64,000 nucleotides of DNA from Eudorina sp. 2006-703-Eu-15. Its lineage: Eukaryota > Chlorophyta > Chlorophyceae > Chlamydomonadales > Volvocaceae. Under the pieces are notes generated by a model. That model did no database searches. It had not been told where the DNA came from and saw nothing but the letters and a program-made list of their open reading frames with translations. The position numbers were made by a program, and so were the translations under genes. The stretch spans positions 384,093 through 448,092 of the forward strand of contig BDSI01000079.1 in assembly GCA_003117195.1 (NCBI GenBank), given 5' to 3'. Numbering within the stretch: position 1 is the first letter of the stretch; every line of letters begins with the position of its first letter. This document shows, in pieces, positions 57,703 to 64,000 of the stretch.

Positions 57703-58311
57703 AGGGGCCGGCCACGGCGGGGCCCCCTGACACACTTCTCAGGTCGATGATGCTGATGCGCACCGTCTGCTCTCCAATGTGAAACGCCCGGGGCAGGCGG
57801 CCCAGGTCGGGGTCTGATGCGGGGGCCTGAATGAAAGCCACCAGGTGGGAGGCGTCAGGGAGGCTGCCGGCAGGCGTGCCGCCCCGAGCCAGTGGGTCCC
57901 CAAAGGAGCTCGCCGGTCACAAGGTCGGCGCCAGCAGCCGTGGAGTCCACCAGGCCCGCACAGTGGAGCAGGACCCCTGAGACGTACTCCAGAGCAAAGG
58001 CGCCCGGCAGCCCGGTGATGACTAGCTTGTGGGTGTGCGGGCGCAGGGGCACATACAACGGCTGGACCAGCACCTGAAGTTGCAGCCCTCCAGCAACAAC
58101 AGGGAGGTGGTGCTGGCGCAGCAGAGCTGCCACAGCATTTTCACCACTAAGCCCAGGGCAGGAGCCCAGCACGACACTGGTGGAGCGGCCTTGGCCATGG
58201 ACGGCCTGGTTGACGAAGTCGCCGGGTTTGCTGGCAGCCAGCGCCGCACTGACGGCCGCAGCACATGCCTGCTGAAGGCACGAGTCTGGAAGTACACCAT
58301 GTGCCGGAAAT
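57703..58311 (-). pseudogene. ORF1 N-terminal portion of LINE B
   Basis: Minus-strand ORF1 blocks (VVLGSCPGLSGENAV, LVITGLPGAFALE) continue into 53773 once the TIR element is removed. It is cut at about 58311 by the unidentified coding-like segment. Confidence 0.8.
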
Positions 58312-59596
58312 GCACACCTGGGGCTCGGTCAGTTCCTTAACAGCGTGCACAAACTCCCGCTCCGTGGGAAGGGGGGTTCAGGCCCGCGGCGGTCAGGCGG
58401 GCGTTCGCGTTTGCTAGGGCTTCTTGCATGGCCGGACGGTTCGGATCCTTGATCCAGCGGGCGATGGACGGCGCCCTGGGGGCTTGTTCGGCCCCCGCTG
58501 CGGCCCGGGCGGCCGGCTGGCCGTCGATCGCCGCCTTTTTTTTTTCTGAGAGGGACGTTACAAGGACAAAGGGACGGAAGCAGACCAAGCAGCAAGCCGG
58601 GAAGAAGGCCAGACGGCAAGCAAAGACCACCACACCGCAACCGAGCCCCAGAGGCACCAACCAGAAGGAAAGGGAACCAAGCAACGCCAACCTCGCCGCC
58701 TGCCTGGGGGCTTGCTGGCGGCGAGGCGGCGGTTGATCCCGGGGTCCTAGGCCCTCCGCTTCCATCGCCCGAGAGCCACGGAGCCCGCTCTTCAGGGCCG
58801 CTGTGAACCGGGCCGCGCTGTGGGCGTCGTCATCTAGGTATCTACACACGGCCTGGAGGGTGTCGAGGGCGGCGACCAGCCCGTATGTGAGCGGGCCCCA
58901 GAAGAACCGGTGAGCGTCCTCCGGCGGAATGAGCCCGAAGTCGTGACGCTGGAGTTCGGTGGCCGCCTCGGCCGCCTCGGAGAAGGGTTCGAAACGGACC
59001 CGGCTGCCCGGGTTCCGGAGGGCAGCCGCCAGCTCCCCCACCAGGCTGTCCTTCATCAAGAAGGACGCCCAGCAGCCGCTCAGACCCCTGGCCTGTCGCT
59101 CGCGACCAGCGGCATCGTTCCATTCGGTGCGTATTCGGGCGACGACCCGCTCCTGGAGCAGGGCGAAGCCGCTTTCCCCTAAGAATGAGACCAGGCCCCG
59201 CCGGCAGGTGTCGAAGGCGCGTCGCACTTGGGACTCCATGCTCTCTCTAGCTGCCGCGGCCAGCTCTCCGGCGGGGATCTGGCGCCGCTCTTGGGTTATC
59301 GCCACGAAGAAAGCCGCCGTGCGCTGTTCCAAGGCATCGACAAAGTGAAGCCCCAGGTCCCCGCCGTAGGTCGCCCTTAGCGAGCCGAGGAAGGCCTGGA
59401 AGGCCCGGGTCTCCGCCAGTTGGGCCCCATGTTCGGCGTCTTGCACGTGGCCCGACTCCTGGAGGCCTTGCAGGAGGGCCCGCTGGACGGCCATCCGCCC
59501 TTCCGAGGGGTTCCATGTCGGGCCGGCTGGCCAGTCTCGGTCGTCGCGGGACTGGGCCCAAGCGGAGGAGTCGCTAGGGTATCGAGCTCCAGACGG
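58312..59596 (-). CDS. Unidentified coding-like segment (about 400 aa open), interrupted by a LINE tip
   Basis: A minus-strand frame stays open across this non-LINE segment, with candidate starts near 59490. It has even amphipathic composition (blocks such as HFVDALEQRTAAFFVAIT, CRRGLVSFLGESGF, WGPLTYGLVAALDTLQAVC) rather than the low complexity of the UTR shadows, and ends with AGVCARC near 58337. A 164-bp LINE tip (58531-58694) splits it, flanked by GGCGGCG; by chance the frame reads through the insert. I do not recognise the family. It lies between two LINE pieces and could be a capsid-like or accessory protein of another retroelement, or a captured host exon. Confidence 0.5.
58531..58694 (-). 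mobile_element. LINE 3'-UTR tip inserted in the unidentified frame
   Basis: Poly(T), CTGAGAGGG and about 145 bp of UTR, with a 7-bp GGCGGCG duplication. Confidence 0.88.
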
Positions 59597-61450
59597 CGTG
59601 GGAGCTCTACTGGCTGCCCTGCCCAGCGGCCGCCTCGTCACCCCTGAACCAGCAGCGGCCGGGCCGGCGGCCCCTGAAGCATGGCTGGCGGCCTGTGTCC
59701 TGCCAGGCAAAAAGCCGCGCCGCTTCTGGTCCCTGGCGGAGCGTTTAGTGTACCAGGCTGCCCCACCGGCTGAGCGGCCGGCCTTGTGGCCAACCGAGAA
59801 CCAGCTCCTGGGCCCCTGGAGCGAGGTGCAGTGCCACCCCCTCAGTCATGGCCACGGCACCCTGCCACTGGTACACTACACAGTGTGCGAAACCCGCCGC
59901 CGTCTCACAGCTGCACGCCTGGCTTTGGGAGACCATGGCCCAGGACCCCTGACGCCCGCTGCGTGGCCTACACTCCCGGGTAATCGCAGTGCACTCACGG
60001 TCCTGGAGGAGGAATGGAGGCGGCAGCATGCAGCCAATCGGGCCCCAGCCGTAGCAGCTGGTTCAGGATGCACCCAGTCCAGCCTGCAGCCTGGATTTTT
60101 TTTTTCTGAGAGGGACGTTACAAGGACAAAGGGACGGAAGCAGACCAAGCAGCAAGCCGGGAAGAAGGCCAGACGGCAAGCAAAGACCACCACACCGCAA
60201 CCGAGCCCCAGAGGCACCAACCAGAAGGAAAGGGAACCAAGCAACGCCAACCTCACAGACAGGACGGGGACAGGGACAGGGCGGCAGAGGGAGAGAAAAG
60301 CTCCCAAAGCGGCAAAACGGCACAACAAGGCCGCACCTCCTACTCCAGGCCACCAGGCGAGACGGAAGGCCAAAGACGACCCACCCACCAACAAACAACA
60401 AAAAACAAAAAAAAGAAAAGAACGTTGGATGCGGCCACGTTGCAACCCACTCTTCTCGTTCACAGCCAGTGTCACTCAGCTGCCGGCAACTCAGCGGTGT
60501 CCTCACAGCGGGGGGGACCCAGGGGCAGGCCCCTCGACAGCTGGGCCATCTACCTTCATCAACCACCCCCCCGCAGGGCCGCTGCAAGGGAGCCCGCCGG
60601 ACCTGCCAGATCAGCTGGCCCCCGTGGACCCACCCGCCCCGCCGGACCCACCTGACCTGCCGGACCCACCTGACCCGCCTGAACCGCCAGACCCGCCGGG
60701 CTTGGGTGCACCCACGGCGGCCCAGAAGCACAAGACCTGGCAGCGGCTGTGGGACAGCCCGGCCAGCAACCGGGCCAAGGCCCTGGTGTGGCGTCTGCAG
60801 CATGCACGGCTCCCGTGCGGCCTGTACCTCGCAACCAAAGGCCGGCCGGACCGCGCCGCCTGCAGCCACCCACCCTGCCAACAGCCACAGCAGCAGCCAC
60901 AGCAGCAGCAGCCGCGGCGATGGCGGCCAGAACCTTGCGTGGACAGCTTGACCCACATCTTTGTGGCTTGCCCGGCGTACCAGGGTGCTCGTGAGTGGCT
61001 GGTGGCTCTCTGGGGGGCCATCACCGGGGGGCCCGGCCCCCCAATGATGAGCGTTGAACTGCTGCTGGGAGACTGGGCCGCCGCCTGGGGCCAGTACCCA
61101 ACCAGCCCGGGCCTGCAAACCCTCTGGACCGCCCTTCGGGCCACCTGGCTGTGGGCCGTCTGGTGCCACCACCAAGCCGCTGACACCACGCCCTGCCCCT
61201 CCGACGGGGTCGTCACCCAGGTGGTCAGCGAGCTCCAACGGCTCATGTGGGCGCATTTCCGGATGGCAGCGTTGCCCGACGACACCATGGCTGGGTTGCC
61301 ACTCTCTCACATCACCGCCCAGCTGAAGACAGCTCCACTGGACGCCTTCGAAGCCTCATGGGCGCATGAAGGTGTCCTGTGCTCTGTCGAGCGTGCCGAA
61401 GGGCAGGCACCCAGGCTGCGGGTCCATCTGTCCCTGGCCCACCCTGTGCC
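59597..61450 (+). pseudogene. LINE ORF2 C-terminal copy I
   Basis: Plus-strand ORF2 from GALLAALPSGRLVTPE to the terminal RVHLSLAHPVP block, very similar to 49255-50765. It is interrupted by a minus-strand LINE UTR copy (60096-60426), with TGGAT repeated at the edges. It has no RT core and breaks into UTR scraps at 61450. Confidence 0.85.
60096..60426 (-). mobile_element. LINE 3'-UTR copy nested in copy I
   Basis: Poly(T) after GCCTGGAT; the insert ends AAAAGAACGT before TGGATGCGG. Confidence 0.88.
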
Positions 61451-62540
61451 ACCCACCAACAAACAACAAAGACAAAAAAAGAAAAGAAAAACGGCTAAAA
61501 ACGGTTTGGGTTCCTTCTGTTGGGCGGTTTTTTTTTTTTCTGAGAGGGACGTTACAAGGACAAAGGGACGGAAGCAGACCAAGCAGCAAGCCGGGAAGAA
61601 GGCCAGACGGCAAGCAAAGACCACCACACCGCAACCGAGCCCCAGAGGCACCAACCAGAAGGAAAGGGAACCAAGCAACGCCAACCTCACAGACAGGACG
61701 GGGACAGGGACAGGGCGGCAGAGGGAGAGAAAAGCTCCCAAAGCGGCAAAACGGCACAACAAGGCCGCACCTCCTACTCCAGGCCAACAGGCGAGACGGA
61801 AGGCCAAAGACGGAAGGCCAAAGATGTGGGTCAAGCTGTCCACGCAAGGTTCTGGCCGCCATCGCCGCGGCTGCTGCTGCTGTGGCTGCTGCTGTGGCTG
61901 TTGGCAGGGTGGGTTTTTTTTTTTTTTTAGAGGGACGTTACAAGGACAAAGGGACGGAAGAAGACCAAGCAGCAAGCCCGGGTGGCTGCAGGCGGCGCGG
62001 TCCGGCCGGCCTTTGGTTGCGAGGTACAGGCCGCACGGGAGCCGTGCATGCTGCAGACGCCACACCAGGGCCTTGGCCCGGTTGCTGGCCGGGCTGTCCC
62101 ACAGCCGCTGCCAGGTCTTGTGCTTCTGGGCCGCCGTGGGTGCACCCAAGCCCGGCGGGTCTGGCGGTTCAGGCGGGTCAGGTGGGTCCGGCAGGTCAGG
62201 TGGGTCCGGCGGGGCGGGTGGGTCCACGGGGGCCAGCTGATCTGGCAGGTCCGGCGGGCTCCCTTGCAGCGGCCCTGCGGGGGGGTGGTTGATGAAGGTA
62301 GATGGCCCAGCTGTCGAGGGGCCTGCCCCTGGGTCCCCCCCGCTGTGAGGACGCCGCTGAGTTGCCGGCAGCTGAGTGACACTGGCTGTGAACGAGGAGA
62401 GTGGGTTGCAACGTGGCCGCATCCAGGCTGCAGGCTGGACTGGGTGCATCCTTTTTTTTTTCTGAGAGGGACGTTACAAGGACAAAGGGACGGAAGCAGA
62501 CCAAGCAGCAAGCCGGGAAGAAGGCCAGACGGCAAGCAAA
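61451..62540 (-). mobile_element. Patchwork of minus-strand LINE pieces
   Basis: A UTR scrap (61451-61527) and a 3'-UTR piece with poly(T) (61528-61820) come first. An ORF2 zinc-knuckle region (61821-61913) follows, then a 66-bp LINE tip (61914-61979, flanked by GGTGG), the ORF2 linker region (61980-62451) and another 3' tip with poly(T) (62452-62540). The tip at 61914 ends TTTTAGAGGG, lacking the usual CTG. Confidence 0.82.
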
Positions 62541-62952
62541 GGTAAGTTCCGACACCAAATGTTAAGGCACAACATTTGGCCCGGGTGACCCGGGTTCAAG
62601 TCCCACCGGGGACGATACGAACTTACCAGCACCCCCAGAAGGTGACAATGAGGCGCTTTGGATGGCAACAGGGAAACCTTGCAATTCCCCCCGGGAGGTC
62701 CTGGGATCGACCCCAGCCACTGGCAAGTTGTCAGGGGTGTGACGAGAAGGAGGGTGCCCACCCGTCCCTGTCCCGTCTGGAGGTTTACAAGACTCTCACC
62801 CATCCTCAGTCATCCAGCTGGCCTGTGGAGACGCCCAGACGCCCGGCCCGCTAGCCGCTCGTGGAGTAGTGGCAGCATCAGAGGACCACCAGACAACATA
62901 AAGAAAGGCACCCCGTCCTGAGTCCTGGTTCCTTCAAAAAAAAAAAAAAAAA
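62541..62952 (+). mobile_element. tRNA-like SINE, full-length copy 3
   Basis: 412 bp ending in GGTTCCTTC and poly(A). The 5' 85 nt fold as a tRNA-like unit. GTAAGTTC (62542-62549) pairs with GAACTTAC (62619-62626), CCAAATGTT/AACATTTGG closes a 7-nt loop, and GGGTTCAAGTCCC forms the T arm and B-box. Pol III transcription and mobilisation by the LINE are inferred. Confidence 0.88.
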
Positions 62953-63560
62953 CCGCAACCGAGCCCCAGAGGCACCAACCAGAAGGAAAGGGAACCAAGC
63001 AACGCCAACCTCACAGACAGGACGGGGACAGGGACAGGGCGGCAGAGGGAGAGAAAAAGCTCCAAATGCGGCAAAACGGCACAACAAGGCCGCACCTCCT
63101 ACTCCAGGCCACCAGGCGAGACGGAAGGCCAAAGACGACCCACCCACCAACAAACAACAAAAAACAAAAAAAAGAAAAGAAAAACAGCTACAAAACCAGA
63201 ACACAGCAACGAGGCAAACACTACCCAAAGAAGCAGGGCAACACCCAACTGCAGCAGCCACAGAAGACACAAAGCAAACAACGGAAGCAACAACCTGCAG
63301 CAGCCCCAGAGAACACCGGAACTCCCAACAGAAGGAGACACACCAGACCGCCCAACCGAAGGAACCCAAACCCCCCACCCCCAAAAAACAGACCCCCCAG
63401 GCTCGCACGAACCCAAAAGCACCGAGGTGCCGCCCAAGGCATAGGAGGCCAGGGCACGAGCACACCAAGGCGCCAAGCACGTCACGGCCGAACCCGGGTG
63501 CCGCGCGGTAGGGTCTCGAGCACGAGCACACCGCAGGGCCGCACAACAGGGCGCCGCTCC
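62953..63560 (-). mobile_element. LINE 3'-UTR copy, continuation
   Basis: Continues the UTR broken by the SINE (from GCAAAG at 62540 to CCGCAACC at 62953, with about 9 bp of target missing). It runs to GGGCGCCGCTCC at 63560. Confidence 0.82.
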
Positions 63561-64000
63561 TGAACCAGCTGCTACGGCTGGGGGCCCGATTGGCTGCATG
63601 CTGCCGTCTCCATTCCTCCTCCAGGACCGTGAGTGCACTGCGATTACCCGGGAGTGTAGGCCACGCAGCGGGCGTCAGGGGTCCTGGGCCATGGTCTCCC
63701 AAAGCCAGGCGTGCAGCTGTGAGATGGCGGCGGGTTTCGCACACTGTGTAGTGTACCAGTGGCAGGGTGCCGTGGCCATGACTGAGGGGGTGGCACTGCA
63801 CCTCGCTCCAGGGGCCCAGGAGCTGGTTCTCGGTTGGCCACAAGGCCGGCCGCTCAGCCGGTGGGGCAGCCTGGTACACTAAACGCTCCGCCAGGGACCA
63901 GAAGCGGCGCGGCTTTTTGCCTGGCAGGACACAGGCCGCCAGCCATGCTTCAGGGGCCGCCGGCCCGGCCGCTGCTGGTTCAGGGGTGACGAGGCGGCCG
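63561..64000 (-). pseudogene. LINE ORF2 fragment at the window edge
   Basis: Minus-strand ORF2 (WLAACVLPGKKPRRFWSLAE through EEEWRRQHAANRAPS), continuing beyond the window. It joins the UTR piece at 63560 out of element order. Confidence 0.85.

Larger units (their letters stand above)
39877..58311 (-). mobile_element. LINE copy B in three pieces (39877-42188, 52737-53773, 57703-58311)
   Basis: These minus-strand pieces join without loss into one LINE. The 42188/52737 edges are adjacent bases in ORF1 of other copies, so LINE A (42189-52736) sits inside it. The 53773/57703 edges flank the TIR element. From its 5' side, B holds ORF1, then ORF2 up to RT. Its 3' part beyond AGRDIRDNIL is missing at 39877, where the tail of LINE C abuts it. 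Confidence 0.85.

Overview
The window looks like nuclear DNA of a chlorophycean green alga (Chlamydomonadales-like). The evidence is high GC content, many short GT-AG introns, CAG/CTG-rich stretches, and TGTAA poly(A) signals: one lies about 15 nt before the poly(A) tail of every LINE copy, others lie downstream of two genes. It is a eukaryotic repeat island. There are no operons, CRISPR arrays or rRNA genes. Species cannot be named from sequence alone.

Region 1 (1-5113): a three-exon minus-strand gene for a secreted protein with a C-terminal ricin-B-type (beta-trefoil) lectin domain (458-1821). Its last two exons and 3' flank are repeated almost perfectly 3788 bp downstream (3789-5113). That second copy lost exon 1 and its signal peptide, and ends at a LINE fragment.

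Region 2 (5114-19160): LINE scraps, then a 1.25-kb AT-rich segment present twice (6146-7397 and 17799-19050). A 9.4-kb DNA transposon sits in the first copy (7398-16780). It has about 270-bp terminal inverted repeats and an 8-bp target duplication, and the second AT-rich copy preserves the unoccupied target. It carries two convergent multi-exon genes: a Kyakuja-Dileera-Zisupton (KDZ) transposase with one in-frame TAG (7788-11595, +), and an apparently intact 852-aa AT-hook/PHD-finger protein in eight exons (13212-16287, -). A 106-bp minisatellite separates their 3' ends. This is the most novel object in the window.

Region 3 (19161-64000): a dense nest of one L1-like LINE family in both orientations. 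The reference copy is at 42189-52736, about 9.3 kb once nested inserts are removed. It has a 5' region with an 8-bp tandem repeat, ORF1, ORF2 (endonuclease, reverse transcriptase, C-terminal CCHC zinc knuckle) overlapping ORF1 by ATGA, a roughly 1-kb 3' UTR and a poly(A) tail. Most other copies are 5'-truncated, many to the 3' UTR alone and two to about 30-50 nt. The long basic or hydrophobic open frames in these UTR copies are shadows, not genes. Also nested here are a tRNA-like SINE family (three copies, one with a 50-bp target duplication), a 401-bp hAT-type MITE with an 8-bp target duplication, a 3.9-kb TIR element with a 3-bp target duplication (53774-57702), palindromic minisatellites, and an unidentified 1.3-kb coding-like segment (58312-59596). 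Junctions allow much of the insertion order to be read.

All coordinates and identities were judged by eye.
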